A stretch of 64,000 nt of DNA from Candidatus Gromoviella agglomerans (GTDB lineage: Bacteria; Pseudomonadota; Alphaproteobacteria; CAJXXZ01; G021065005): the NCBI RefSeq assembly GCF_021065005.1, contig NZ_CP069247.1, positions 124,001 to 188,000 of the forward strand, given 5' to 3'. Of this stretch, positions 37,148 through 46,653 are shown in pieces. Below the pieces are notes generated by a model, which was not told the DNA's origin, made no database searches, and worked only from the letters and a program-made list of their open reading frames with translations. The position numbers and the translations under genes are program-made. Numbering within the stretch: the stretch's first letter is position 1; the number at the start of each line of letters is the position of its first letter.

Positions 37148-37777
37148 TCAAAATACAAGTTTTTTAACAAGAGAAGAGGTTTTATTTACAACTTTATTAC
37201 TATCAATAGTCCCTGTTTTATCTAATACCTTGCCACCAAATGCACTAGAAGGAGAGCAGCCCTTACCACCACCAAATGCACTAGAAGACAACTTTGTAAC
37301 AGATGGAATTTTATTTACAACTCCATATGATATAGGTTTAGAAAGTGCTATATTAGACTTATCGATAAGACATTGGGTTCTTATGTAAGCACAATTAACC
37401 TTCCAATTCAAGCTTTCAATATCAGTTTTACTAATCTCAGATAATAATTCATTAGACTTTTTAATAGCCTCATCACATCTCTTAAATAAACTACCAGTAT
37501 CAATATCAATACGTCTAGGAACATTACTTTGACGCTCAACACATACGTTCAAAAAATCAACTGGAGGTAATCTATAAGGCGAAATAGGCACACGAGGACG
37601 ACGAACATTCGAATTATATAACTCATTAAGAACAGTCCAATCATTATTTGCACGAAACTCATCATCTGTACTACAACTAGAACAAACACTTTCATTAAGT
37701 GCAGCATTAGATTCAATATTATTAGCAACAAAATGCAGACAAAAAATAACACCAAACAACAATTTATATGAACACAT
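37148..37777 (-). CDS. Exported hypothetical protein with SAFGG repeat
   Basis: 209 residues from the ATG at 37777. The signal peptide MCSYKLLFGVIFCLHFVANN is followed by a plausible cleavage site (ESNA-A). Next come a Cys pair (SVCSSCSTDDE), a Pro/Arg segment (RRPRVPISPYRLPPVDF) and a helical part with two further Cys. SSAFGG occurs twice within 13 residues (around 168-182) before a Lys/Thr/Ser-rich end. The paired cysteines suggest disulfides in an oxidising compartment. I recognise no family. It lies between another exported unknown and the two Gln-rich mosaic proteins, all on the same strand. Confidence 0.65.
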   Translation of the reverse strand: MCSYKLLFGVIFCLHFVANNIESNAALNESVCSSCSTDDEFRANNDWTVLNELYNSNVRRPRVPISPYRLPPVDFLNVCVERQSNVPRRIDIDTGSLFKRCDEAIKKSNELLSEISKTDIESLNWKVNCAYIRTQCLIDKSNIALSKPISYGVVNKIPSVTKLSSSAFGGGKGCSPSSAFGGKVLDKTGTIDSNKVVNKTSSLVKKLVF

Positions 37778-38225
37778 AAATCAAATATTAATAATTCATA
37801 AAAAATCTTACTATAAAATAAATATTTTGTAAATAAATATTTTAGATCAAGAACAAATCAAAATATCATGGCATAAAGAATTATATTAAATTTTGATCAA
37901 ACTCACATGAAAAATTCATAATATAATAATAGAACCTTAATCGAAGTCATTAATTAATCAATTAAACCAAGAAATATTTTATATATCAACAAAACTTTTT
38001 CTATTTACAAGTTTTTTTCACCATTTTTTTATTATACTACCATAAGATCTCATGCACCCATAGATCAGAATTCATACTACGCGAGAGATGGCTAAGATTA
38101 AATATACTACCAAATTTTCACTCCATGACTATAAAACTTGCATCCTCCTTCTTTGAGTTAATTTTCTCCGCATTATGAACCTTGAATCAAAGGAAATTTA
38201 TAGAGTTTATGCGAACATTTTACGA
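37778..38225. other. AT-rich intergenic region
   Basis: 448 bases with no open frame I can support. Bases near 38060-38200 are slightly more balanced in composition but have stops in all frames. No repeat or tRNA was seen. Confidence 0.4.
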
Positions 38226-39869
38226 TTACGAAATGCTCCAACGTCGTCGGATTTCTTGCATTTCATGACCATTTTCAGCGTTAAACTGCGGCGCACGTAC
38301 CTGATTTTTCTGATTTTGCCGCTGCGCACGTAGCTGATTTTGCCGATCTTGCTGCTGCTGTCCCGCCTGCTGACCCTGCTCAATATCTATCAGCAATTGT
38401 TTAATCCGTTCTTGAAATTTAACAGGAGCCACGTGGAAAACATAACCAATATCTCTCCCAATCCTACCTAAATTTTCATTTCGTTTCTTTAGATCCATTC
38501 GTTTACAATTTTTGAAATCTTTTTCCCATGATCCAAGACAGTCTACCAAGATCCGAATACATTCTGCTTCTTCTTTATTACTACTGACGTACTGCGCCTG
38601 ACCTGGCTGGACATACGAAGATTTCTGCTGATGCTCATACGACACATATGGCAACGATGATTGACGATTCTGCGACGACAATTGCTGCGCAGATGGCGAC
38701 GCAGGTGGATGACCCCTGTTTTGTTGTGAGTGTTGTTGAGTTTGTTGCACTTTATATCCTGAACTTCCATCATTTCCTGCCTGAGCATTGGCTTGAGTTT
38801 GATATTTAAATGGTTGTTTGATTTGCCTTTCATTAACATTGCCCAGCTCCTGTTTGGCAAAGAAATTTCGTATATTATTAACGATCTGTGGTTTTATAAT
38901 ACCACTCGAGTATTCTACTGTCGGCTGTTGTTGTTTCACCCCATAAGCTATCATAAAATAACAAGTAAGTGGCAGCGCCTCCAACTCATGCAATTTAAGA
39001 TGTCCAAATTGTTGCTCTGATGCATTTTGTATGTCTACCCATCTACTCAGCCACTCATAATACAAAGGCTCATCAGACTTATCCAAATACACATAAAAAC
39101 TATCATAACATGGCGAGCCATTAATATTATAACCAACATGTATATTTACAGGCATAATATATTTTCCTGCACAAACAAGAATAGATGGTGTAAGTAATGT
39201 CGTAGAATTTGCAAATGTCACCTGACCAAGATACGCACCCAAAAATCTCTTTCCATTTTTTAAGCCATTATAGTATGCGTTCATTTTTTCAAAAAACTGA
39301 ACATGATCCTTAGAATTTTGAGCGATTTTTAACAAATCAAAAGGATTCGTCTCAGCAACAGGCAGAGAATAAATACGAGGAGGAGTATATGAGGAAGGAC
39401 AACACATCATGCCATAACCATCAGAATCCACACAAGAATGGAAAGGACCACTTAACTCGATGTTTTGATTAGGCAACTGAACATCAACTGGCTGCACATA
39501 TCGTTTTTGCTGCTTATACTTACTAGCTTGTGGCTGCCACTCAAACTGCGCCCTCTGCTCAGGCTGCTGATAAACCTGCTCAGGCTGCACCGACCAATTA
39601 TTCGGCACATGACCCAGCTGCCGCAATATATCCACAAAACACAGAGGATCCCTATAATCATATGGAACTTTACCAGTCCTAGTGCCATCAGGAAAGTGCG
39701 CTTTATAATTCGTCACGGGCATATACCAAACAGGTTTCTCAATGATCGAACACAACTCCTGCGGCTGCGGCGGATTTGAACAAGGAATAGGAGGAGCAGC
39801 TAACACACTAACACTTCCAACACCAAAACACACACTCAAACATAAAAAATTTCTCAAAAAAACATTCAT
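38226..39869 (-). CDS. Exported Gln/Pro-rich mosaic protein A, 547 residues
   Basis: Signal peptide MNVFLRNFLCLSVCFGVGSV with a clear cleavage site after SVLA (about residue 24). Residues 25-100 are Pro/Cys-rich. From about 100 to 285 it shares a nearly identical core with the neighbour at 40.1 kb, containing ELSGPFHSCVDSDGYGMMCC, YTPPRIYSLPVAETNPFDLL, FLGAYLGQVTFANSTTLLTP and a globular beta-like part ending near LSRWVDIQNAS. Its own C-terminal half has a KPQIVNNIRNFFAKQELGN region, a Gln/Ser-rich linker, a helical stretch with LVDCLGSWEKDFKNCKRMD and a Gln/Arg tail. At least six Cys lie after the signal peptide, so it is probably disulfide-bonded in the periplasm or outside. No family recognised. 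Confidence 0.8.
   Translation of the reverse strand: MNVFLRNFLCLSVCFGVGSVSVLAAPPIPCSNPPQPQELCSIIEKPVWYMPVTNYKAHFPDGTRTGKVPYDYRDPLCFVDILRQLGHVPNNWSVQPEQVYQQPEQRAQFEWQPQASKYKQQKRYVQPVDVQLPNQNIELSGPFHSCVDSDGYGMMCCPSSYTPPRIYSLPVAETNPFDLLKIAQNSKDHVQFFEKMNAYYNGLKNGKRFLGAYLGQVTFANSTTLLTPSILVCAGKYIMPVNIHVGYNINGSPCYDSFYVYLDKSDEPLYYEWLSRWVDIQNASEQQFGHLKLHELEALPLTCYFMIAYGVKQQQPTVEYSSGIIKPQIVNNIRNFFAKQELGNVNERQIKQPFKYQTQANAQAGNDGSSGYKVQQTQQHSQQNRGHPPASPSAQQLSSQNRQSSLPYVSYEHQQKSSYVQPGQAQYVSSNKEEAECIRILVDCLGSWEKDFKNCKRMDLKKRNENLGRIGRDIGYVFHVAPVKFQERIKQLLIDIEQGQQAGQQQQDRQNQLRAQRQNQKNQVRAPQFNAENGHEMQEIRRRWSIS
39018..39573 (-). repeat. Shared core block, copy 1
   Basis: About 555 bp nearly identical to 40386-40941 with a constant offset of 1368 bp and no indels. 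One difference I noted is GGAAAGGACC (39437) versus GGAACGGACC (40805). Sequence on both sides of the block differs sharply between the two genes except for leader and upstream region. Confidence 0.9.
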
Positions 39870-39904
39870 ATACTGTATTCAAAAAAAAATCACTGAAAGT
39901 CTAA

Positions 39905-39920
39905 TATAGTAAACACTATA
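39905..39920. promoter_or_regulatory. Perfect TATAGT-AAAC-ACTATA inverted repeat upstream of gene A
   Basis: Six-base arms with a 4-bp gap, 36 bp before the start codon, where it would overlap the promoter. An identical 16-bp site at the same kind of position precedes the paralogue at 41709-41724. About 110 bp around both sites are also conserved, so conservation alone does not prove function. Confidence 0.45.
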
Positions 39921-40073
39921 AATCAATCATTTACAAAATTTAATCATTCACAATATTCTTTCTCACACATTCAGGTTTTAGCTATTATCATGTATTAAAC
40001 TTAGACCAGACAAAATATTTATTTGTAATAAAGTCATCTACATGCGTTCAAGTTGATGCAATCCACTTATCAC

Positions 40074-41672
40074 TCACGATTGCTGCGCAGATGGAGTGAT
40101 ATTCTGCTGCAATAGATACCCCTGAGACATGATAGTCTGACGCTGCTGCACATACGGTACCTGATACTGCGCATCTATAGTACCCGACTTAGGCGGCAGA
40201 GACGGCGACAGCGACGGCGGCACATACTGCAGCGAAAGTGTTCCATTAGGAATTTGCGCCAGCTGCTGCGTAGATGGCTGCTGCGCACAAATAAACGGAT
40301 AATGATACAAAATCACAAAACCAGTTGAACAAGTAAGTGGCAGCGCCTCCAACTCATCGAATTTAACCTGTCCAGGTTGTTGGATTGATGCATTTTGTAT
40401 GTCTACCCATCTACTCAGCCACTCATAATACAAAGGCTCATCAGACTTATCCAAATACACATAAAAACTATCATAACATGGCGAGCCATTAATATTATAA
40501 CCAACATGTATATTTACAGGCATAATATATTTTCCTGCACAAACAAGAATAGATGGTGTAAGTAATGTCGTAGAATTTGCAAATGTCACCTGACCAAGAT
40601 ACGCACCCAAAAATCTCTTTCCATTTTTTAAGCCATTATAGTATGCGTTCATTTTTTCAAAAAACTGAACATGATCCTTAGAATTTTGAGCGATTTTTAA
40701 CAAATCAAAAGGATTCGTCTCAGCAACAGGCAGAGAATAAATACGAGGAGGAGTATATGAGGAAGGACAACACATCATGCCATAACCATCAGAATCCACA
40801 CAAGAATGGAACGGACCACTTAACTCGATGTTTTGATTAGGCAACTGAACATCAACTGGCTGCACATATCGTTTTTGCTGCTTATACTTACTAGCTTGTG
40901 GCTGCCACTCAAACTGCGCCCTCTGCTCAGGCTGCTGATAACCCTGCGGAACCGGCTGCTGAGGCTGAGCAGGCTGCTGATAACCCTGCGGAGGCGTCTG
41001 CTGATAAACCTGCTGAGGCTGCTGCGGATAACCCTGCTGAGGCTGCTGATAAACCTGCTGATAACCCTGCTGAGGCTGCTGATAAACCTGCTGATAAACC
41101 TGCTGAGGCTGCTGATAAACCTGCTGATAAACCTGCTGAGGCTGCTGATAAACCTGCTGATAACCCTGCTGAGGCTGCTGATAAACCTGCTGATAAACCT
41201 GCTGAGGCTGCTGCTGATAAACCTGCTGATAACCCTGCTGAGGCTGTTGATAAACCTGCTGAGGCTGCAGACGCTCAACCTCTCCAGCACTATTCACTTG
41301 CGCCACAGGAGACATATCAGGCTTCTTATGAGTAAGCGATTGAAACGCCTCTGCAGATACAAGATGACCAAAAAAATAAGGACTAGGGTACAACAGAAGC
41401 GGAGGCTGTCCTTGCACCTGCCGCGCCTGCGATTGCTGCTGATAACCCTGCGGAGGCGTCTGCTGAGGCTGAGCAGGCTGCCGATAACCCTGCTGAGGCG
41501 TCTGCGGACGAGGATCATTAACATGCGAAATCGACTGCTGACAACCCGCCTGCTGCACCTGCGCTTCCGGACAAAACTGCCCCCCATCCGGTCGATTTGA
41601 AGCTAACACACTAACACTTCCAACACCAAAACACACACTCAAACATAAAAAATTTCTCAAAAAAATATTCAT
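40074..41672 (-). CDS. Exported Gln/Pro/Tyr-rich mosaic protein B, 532 residues
   Basis: Signal peptide almost identical to protein A, cleaved after SVLA. Residues about 25-145 are Gln/Pro-rich and about 145-245 is a low-complexity array of YQQPQQ and VYQQ units. Next is the shared core (about 250-430; HSCVDSDGYGMMCCPSSY to WVDIQNAS), then a short unique end (FVILYHYPFICAQQPSTQQL) and a Pro/Ser/Gln tail. The array takes the place of the short Pro/Cys-rich region in protein A, and the C-terminal half of A is absent, so the two share leader and core but exchange their ends. Tyr/Gln-rich arrays of this kind tend to self-associate (inference). No named family recognised. Confidence 0.8.
   Translation of the reverse strand: MNIFLRNFLCLSVCFGVGSVSVLASNRPDGGQFCPEAQVQQAGCQQSISHVNDPRPQTPQQGYRQPAQPQQTPPQGYQQQSQARQVQGQPPLLLYPSPYFFGHLVSAEAFQSLTHKKPDMSPVAQVNSAGEVERLQPQQVYQQPQQGYQQVYQQQPQQVYQQVYQQPQQGYQQVYQQPQQVYQQVYQQPQQVYQQVYQQPQQGYQQVYQQPQQGYPQQPQQVYQQTPPQGYQQPAQPQQPVPQGYQQPEQRAQFEWQPQASKYKQQKRYVQPVDVQLPNQNIELSGPFHSCVDSDGYGMMCCPSSYTPPRIYSLPVAETNPFDLLKIAQNSKDHVQFFEKMNAYYNGLKNGKRFLGAYLGQVTFANSTTLLTPSILVCAGKYIMPVNIHVGYNINGSPCYDSFYVYLDKSDEPLYYEWLSRWVDIQNASIQQPGQVKFDELEALPLTCSTGFVILYHYPFICAQQPSTQQLAQIPNGTLSLQYVPPSLSPSLPPKSGTIDAQYQVPYVQQRQTIMSQGYLLQQNITPSAQQS
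40386..40941 (-). repeat. Shared core block, copy 2
   Basis: Second copy of the 555-bp block described at 39018-39573. Divergence begins abruptly at both ends: at the ATNQN-equivalent side near 40385 and at the start of the QQ-rich array near 40941. Confidence 0.9.
40942..41270 (-). repeat. YQQPQQ/VYQQ tandem array in protein B
   Basis: About 330 bp of in-frame units, read on the plus strand as CTGCTGAGGCTGCTGATAAA and CTGCTGATAACC variants, encoding (V/G)YQQ and PQQ blocks. Unit sizes are multiples of three. Several adjacent units are identical, which indicates recent expansion. Confidence 0.9.
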
Positions 41673-41708
41673 ATACTGTATTCAAAAAAATCACCAGGAA
41701 AATTTTAA

Positions 41709-41724
41709 TATAGTAAACACTATA
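41709..41724. promoter_or_regulatory. Perfect TATAGT-AAAC-ACTATA inverted repeat upstream of gene B
   Basis: Identical 16-bp palindrome to 39905-39920, 37 bp before the start codon; see also the imperfect copy upstream of the MucR-like gene. Confidence 0.45.
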
Positions 41725-41876
41725 AATCAATCATTTACAAAATTTAATCATTCACAATATTCTTTCTCATACATTCAGGTTTTAGCTATTATCATGTTTA
41801 AAATTAACGGTTCAACATAAATAAAAAAACGCAGACACAATATCTGTAAAATCAGTCAAAATTCGTTTGCATTCCT

Positions 41877-44411
41877 TCAATTCAACACAAACTTCAACAC
41901 TTCTGATACATTGCTTACTCTGAGGATTTTTACATCTTTCATAATATCAAAATGACTTCTATAAATTTTATTGAGATCTTTTTCATTCTTATTGGGAATA
42001 ATAATCTCTTTAATACCTTCTCGCGCTGCTGCAAATATCTTCTCTTGTAATCCTCCTATAGGCAATACTAATCCATGCAATGTAACTTCTCCAGTCATTC
42101 CTACAGAAGATTTCACAGATCTATTAGTCAAAGAAGAAACCAATCCAACTACAATCGCAATTCCTGCTGAAGGACCATCTTTGGGAATAGCAGCTTCTGG
42201 CATATGAACATGAATATCAATTTCATAAAGATTACAACTTATTCCCAATTCCAATGCATTTGCAAACACAAAAGTCCTAGCCGCTTTTACTGACTCTTCC
42301 ATCACTTTACCAACATTACCAGTAATCTGCACATTGCCTTTACCTGCAAATGTCATCACCTCTATCTTGAGAATTTCTCCACCTACTTCAGTCCAAGCGA
42401 GACCATTTACCACACCGACGCTATCTTCATATTTATATCCCTCTCCGTATATCGGTTCGTCCAAAAATTTTGATAAATTCTTACTTGTTATCAATGACGA
42501 TTTTCGTAAAAGCAAGCTATTCTCATCAACTGTGCTATTTTTTTTGTTCGCAGACATCTCATTATATAGTAAGAATTTTCTACAAACTTGATCAATTTTT
42601 CTAGATAAATTCCGCACACCAGATTCTTTCGTATAACAGTCTATAATTTTCCATATGGCATCGTCTTTAAATTTCATCTCATTATCATTAATTCCATTTC
42701 GACGAAACGACTCTGTCACTAGATAATTCTTGGCAATTTGAAATTTTTCAGACCGAGCATAACTTGGTAGATGAATAACTTCCATTCTATCTAGTAATGG
42801 TCTCTTTATATCCATAGTATTTGCAGTACAAATGAACATAACCTTCGATAAATCATATGCAACAGACAAATAATGATCCTCAAATCTAAAATTTTGTTGC
42901 GGGTCAAGTGCCTCCAATAAGGCTGATTCAGGATCACCACCCCTTCCCCCTCCAAGCTTATCTATTTCATCAAAAAGACATACTGGATTATCTGTTCCGC
43001 ATTTTTTAATACCTTCAATAATTCTTCCATTCATAGCTCCAACATATGTCCTTCTATGCCCTCGTATTAAGGATTCTTCACTCACACCACCTAAGGCAAT
43101 TGTTATAAACTTCCTATTTAAAGCCTTAGCAATCGATGCACAAATAGATGTTTTACCAACTCCAGGAGGACCAACTAAACATAACACACTACTATTTGGA
43201 CTTTTTAATCTAGCTTGCACACATATATGTTCCAAAATTCTATTTTTTATATCTCTCAGACCATAATGGTGCTCATTAAGTATTTTCTGTGCATTTAATA
43301 TGTCATAATTATCTTCCGAGATAGTACCCCAAGGTAATGACAAAAGAACTTCTAAATAAGTCTTAGAAACCGTCACTTCACTTGACATTGCATTCATTTG
43401 CTTTAGCCTATTAAATTCAGATTGAGCAACCTTTCTCGCTTCATTTGAAAAATTACACTCCTTTATTCTTTTTTCTAGCAAATCATAATCATTAGTATGA
43501 TTATTTACACCTAATTGTTCTTGTATTGCTTTTAACTGTTCTTGCAAAATATAATTTGTTTGTGCTTCTTTTATATTTTTCTCAACTTTTTGATCTATTT
43601 TTCTTTTTTCTTGAAGAGAAAGGTACACTTTTTCCAAAAAAGCCTCTATGATTCTGGCTCTTTTAAGCAAATCACTTTCTCTCAATAAAGTTAATTTTTC
43701 CATAAAATTCATATTTGCCCTAAAAGAGACTAAATTCAAAATTTTCTCTGTTTCTGTGCTATTAGTACAATGAGATGTGCGTTCATTTATCAAAAGCATG
43801 AAATTTTTAGATATCATTCTTTCATCAAGCATGTGAATATCTCTTAAGTAAGATATAATCTTATCGAATGAACATCTGAGCTCCCCACCTTCTTCAAGAG
43901 TTTTAGGTACAACACTAGTCATTAAATGCACTCGCGCAAACAAACCGAAAGGTCTGGAATTTGTCAATTTATCAGAATTAAAACTTTTATCACTTGCTTC
44001 CTCATCTATTGATGATGCACTCATATCAGAATGAATAACATTCAGATCTTTTTCATCACCAACAATTTTTTTTTCAATTAGCTTAGCACGACACAAAGCA
44101 GAAAGCAAAACGACAACTACATCACCTTGAGAAACAAATTCCTTTATTTCACATACAACTCCCACAATATGCCTATCACAGATATTTTCCTTCGATAGCT
44201 TGCGTAATTCCTCATCATCACCAGCACAAACAAACACCTTGCTTGAAATATCAATTGCAGATTTTATAGTTGAAAGTTGAAAACTATCAAATTCAAAAAA
44301 AAACGGCACTGAAATATCAGGAAATAGAACAACATCTCTGCTAAATATCATAGGGTAAATAAAAGTATCTAAGAGCTCGTCATTCTTAGTATTGGTAAAG
44401 TCAATAGTCAT
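41877..44411 (-). CDS. lon: ATP-dependent protease Lon
   Basis: Cytosolic AAA+ serine protease that degrades misfolded and regulatory proteins. The N-terminal substrate domain starts with [20 protein letters not shown]. The AAA+ module has [20 protein letters not shown] and CLFDEIDKL, and the proteolytic domain has the Ser-Lys dyad region [15 protein letters not shown]. About 844 residues from the ATG at 44411 (which overlaps the clpX stop by 11 bp) against about 800 usually; the N-domain contains an Asp/Ser-rich insert ([20 protein letters not shown]) around residues 125-150. An in-frame start at 44456 would overlap clpX more. It is last in a clpP-clpX-lon series, the common proteobacterial order. 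Confidence 0.97.
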   Translation of the reverse strand: MTIDFTNTKNDELLDTFIYPMIFSRDVVLFPDISVPFFFEFDSFQLSTIKSAIDISSKVFVCAGDDEELRKLSKENICDRHIVGVVCEIKEFVSQGDVVVVLLSALCRAKLIEKKIVGDEKDLNVIHSDMSASSIDEEASDKSFNSDKLTNSRPFGLFARVHLMTSVVPKTLEEGGELRCSFDKIISYLRDIHMLDERMISKNFMLLINERTSHCTNSTETEKILNLVSFRANMNFMEKLTLLRESDLLKRARIIEAFLEKVYLSLQEKRKIDQKVEKNIKEAQTNYILQEQLKAIQEQLGVNNHTNDYDLLEKRIKECNFSNEARKVAQSEFNRLKQMNAMSSEVTVSKTYLEVLLSLPWGTISEDNYDILNAQKILNEHHYGLRDIKNRILEHICVQARLKSPNSSVLCLVGPPGVGKTSICASIAKALNRKFITIALGGVSEESLIRGHRRTYVGAMNGRIIEGIKKCGTDNPVCLFDEIDKLGGGRGGDPESALLEALDPQQNFRFEDHYLSVAYDLSKVMFICTANTMDIKRPLLDRMEVIHLPSYARSEKFQIAKNYLVTESFRRNGINDNEMKFKDDAIWKIIDCYTKESGVRNLSRKIDQVCRKFLLYNEMSANKKNSTVDENSLLLRKSSLITSKNLSKFLDEPIYGEGYKYEDSVGVVNGLAWTEVGGEILKIEVMTFAGKGNVQITGNVGKVMEESVKAARTFVFANALELGISCNLYEIDIHVHMPEAAIPKDGPSAGIAIVVGLVSSLTNRSVKSSVGMTGEVTLHGLVLPIGGLQEKIFAAAREGIKEIIIPNKNEKDLNKIYRSHFDIMKDVKILRVSNVSEVLKFVLN

Positions 44412-45666
44412 TATCAGGAATCCACTTATTAGAATTTTCAAGAACAGATCTGACAAATTCTTGCGTTATTTTAATATTTTGGCGTTCTACAACACTTGGC
44501 ATTTCATACATAAAATTCAGCAATAATTTTTCTAAAATAGCACGTAATCCTCTTGCACCTAACTTCAATCTCACCGCATACTTCGCAATTTCTTTTATAG
44601 CCCCTTCTTCAAAAGAAAGATTATGTCCATCAAGCTTAAATATAGTCTCATATTGCTTAGTTAAAGCATTCCGTGGTTGTTTTAAAACAGCAACTAGTGA
44701 ATCAACATCCAATTCAGATAAAGTTGCAACAATAGGCAATCGACCTATAAATTCTGGAATAAGACCAAATTTTTTCAAATCTTCTGATGTAATATCGTTC
44801 GCACTTAAGAAGCATTGAGATTTTTTATTACACTCTTCTTGTGTTTTTTGAGGATTAAATCCTATTAAAGATTTACCAGTTCTGGCATTAACGATTTTTT
44901 CCAAACCGCAAAATGCTCCTCCACATATAAACAATATATCAGTAGTATCAACTTTCAAAAACTCTTGCTGAGGATGCTTTCTACCTCCCTTTGGAGGAAC
45001 ATTCGCGCATGTACCTTCTATGATTTTGAGTAGAGCTTGTTGCACACCTTCACCAGAAACATCCCTTGTGATAGAAACATTTTCAGATTTTTTGTTAATT
45101 TTATCAATTTCATCTATATATACAATTCCCATTTGAGCTCGTTCAACAGATCCATCTGCATTTTCTATCAATTTATGCAAAATAGTCTCAACATCTTCTC
45201 CAACATAACCAGCTTCTGTAAGAGAAGTAGCATCTGCTATCGCAAAAGGCACATTTAGCATCTTAGCCAAAGTTTTCGCAAATAGAGTCTTACCTGAACC
45301 ACTTGGGCCAATAAGTAAAATATTTGATTTATCAAGTTCAACTGCATTGGAGTATACAGAACGATTTTGTTTTGAAAACACTCGCTTGTAATGATTATAA
45401 ACAGCTACAGATAACACAACTTTTGCTTCTTCTTGACCTATAACATATTCATCCAACGCCATTTTCAGTTCTTTTGGCTTAGGCAAGCCATTTATTGACG
45501 AAGAGTTAAAGTCTACATTTTCATCTTCCTCAAGAATCAAAACACAAGCATAAGCACAATTTTGACATATATACGACTTCATTCCAGAAACCATTCTATA
45601 ACTACCATCGGAAGATCTATTACAAAAAGAGCAGCGAAATTCTTCAGACAAATCATTTTTTTCCAT
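44401..45666 (-). CDS. clpX: ATP-dependent Clp protease ATPase subunit ClpX
   Basis: AAA+ unfoldase that feeds substrates to ClpP. The N-terminal zinc-binding domain has the C-x2-C pair FRCSFCNR and the second pair ICQNCAYAC. Walker A is [15 protein letters not shown], the pore loop region contains GYVGEDVE, Walker B is [11 protein letters not shown], and the sensor-2 region GARGLRAI is near the end. The ATG at 45666 is favoured because GGAGG lies 4 bp upstream (complement of 45671-45675), giving 421 residues; an earlier start at 45699 has no such site. This is one of the few host genes here with a full Shine-Dalgarno. Its end overlaps lon by 11 bp. Confidence 0.97.
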   Translation of the reverse strand: MEKNDLSEEFRCSFCNRSSDGSYRMVSGMKSYICQNCAYACVLILEEDENVDFNSSSINGLPKPKELKMALDEYVIGQEEAKVVLSVAVYNHYKRVFSKQNRSVYSNAVELDKSNILLIGPSGSGKTLFAKTLAKMLNVPFAIADATSLTEAGYVGEDVETILHKLIENADGSVERAQMGIVYIDEIDKINKKSENVSITRDVSGEGVQQALLKIIEGTCANVPPKGGRKHPQQEFLKVDTTDILFICGGAFCGLEKIVNARTGKSLIGFNPQKTQEECNKKSQCFLSANDITSEDLKKFGLIPEFIGRLPIVATLSELDVDSLVAVLKQPRNALTKQYETIFKLDGHNLSFEEGAIKEIAKYAVRLKLGARGLRAILEKLLLNFMYEMPSVVERQNIKITQEFVRSVLENSNKWIPDNDY

Positions 45667-45917
45667 AAATCCTCCAATAAAAATACATCGAGTCCACATT
45701 AGATATTTACAGATAAGATTATTATGAAAGTGATCTTAAATCTATATTAAATATCATACAATTTCACTCAATCAACTTTAACTCCTGAAAAAATTGTAAA
45801 ATTAAAATTCATATAGCTAAAAATACTTTACAAATTTTCATAAAAAAAACACGCACAAGGATTAAACAAAATAAAAAATCATTGACTTCCAATACAATTA
45901 CTGTAATAAGCATGTGA

Positions 45918-46493
45918 CTACATATTGTTATTAACAACCACACTATCTATCAATCCATATTCTTTAGCAGTGCTTGCATCAATATAAGTATCCCTGTCAA
46001 GTAATGCACTAACTTTTTCTGCATTCATTCCAGTAGTCTCAACATATATTCGTTCAATCAGATTTTTCTGCTTATTAATGTGGTCAATTCTTATAGCAAG
46101 ATCTGTAGCTTGCCCTCCCAATCCATACGCGAGAGGCTGATGCACCATAATCGTAGAGTGAGGTAGAGAATATCTCTTACCTTTTTTACCAGCAGAAAGC
46201 AATAAAGAAGCAGCAGAAGCACATTGCCCTATACACACTGTCGATACATCACATTTAATGAACTGCATTACATCATATATAGCAAGAGCTGCACTCACAG
46301 ATCCGCCTGGAGAATTCATATAAAAAGATATGTCTTTTTCAGAGTCCTTAGATTCTAAAAACAGCATCTGAGCACAAATGGCACACGATTCGTCCATTCC
46401 GATCTCTCCACAAAGGAAAATTATTCTGTCTTCCAAAAGACGCGAATAAAGATCTGATCTAGATCCATTATCATTTACAAAAGGGACTATCAT
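45918..46493 (-). CDS. clpP: ATP-dependent Clp protease proteolytic subunit ClpP
   Basis: Tetradecameric serine protease working with ClpX. The triad is visible: Ser93 in GQCASAASLLL, His118 in IMVHQPL, and Asp in LDRDTYIDA near residue 168. The usual GQAASMG around the serine is changed to GQCASAAS. The handle region (ATDLAIRIDHINKQKNLIER) is normal. The ATG at 46493 gives 191 residues, typical of the family; a GTG at 46511 would add six. It lies 250 bp upstream of clpX, a longer gap than the overlapping clpX-lon pair, and its 5' end faces secA, so divergent promoters share the 160-bp gap. No tig gene is present upstream. Confidence 0.95.
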   Translation of the reverse strand: MIVPFVNDNGSRSDLYSRLLEDRIIFLCGEIGMDESCAICAQMLFLESKDSEKDISFYMNSPGGSVSAALAIYDVMQFIKCDVSTVCIGQCASAASLLLSAGKKGKRYSLPHSTIMVHQPLAYGLGGQATDLAIRIDHINKQKNLIERIYVETTGMNAEKVSALLDRDTYIDASTAKEYGLIDSVVVNNNM

Positions 46494-46653
46494 AATATAT
46501 ACAAAAAGCACGATAAATGTTATATCACCAACTTATTAATATCAAGCTAATAGCTTGAAACTACAAATTTGAAAAAACATCTTAAAATGATTACAAAAAT
46601 CTGTAATGATCAGGAATTTTAATGTATCATTGAGCAAAATCTGCGCATTATTA

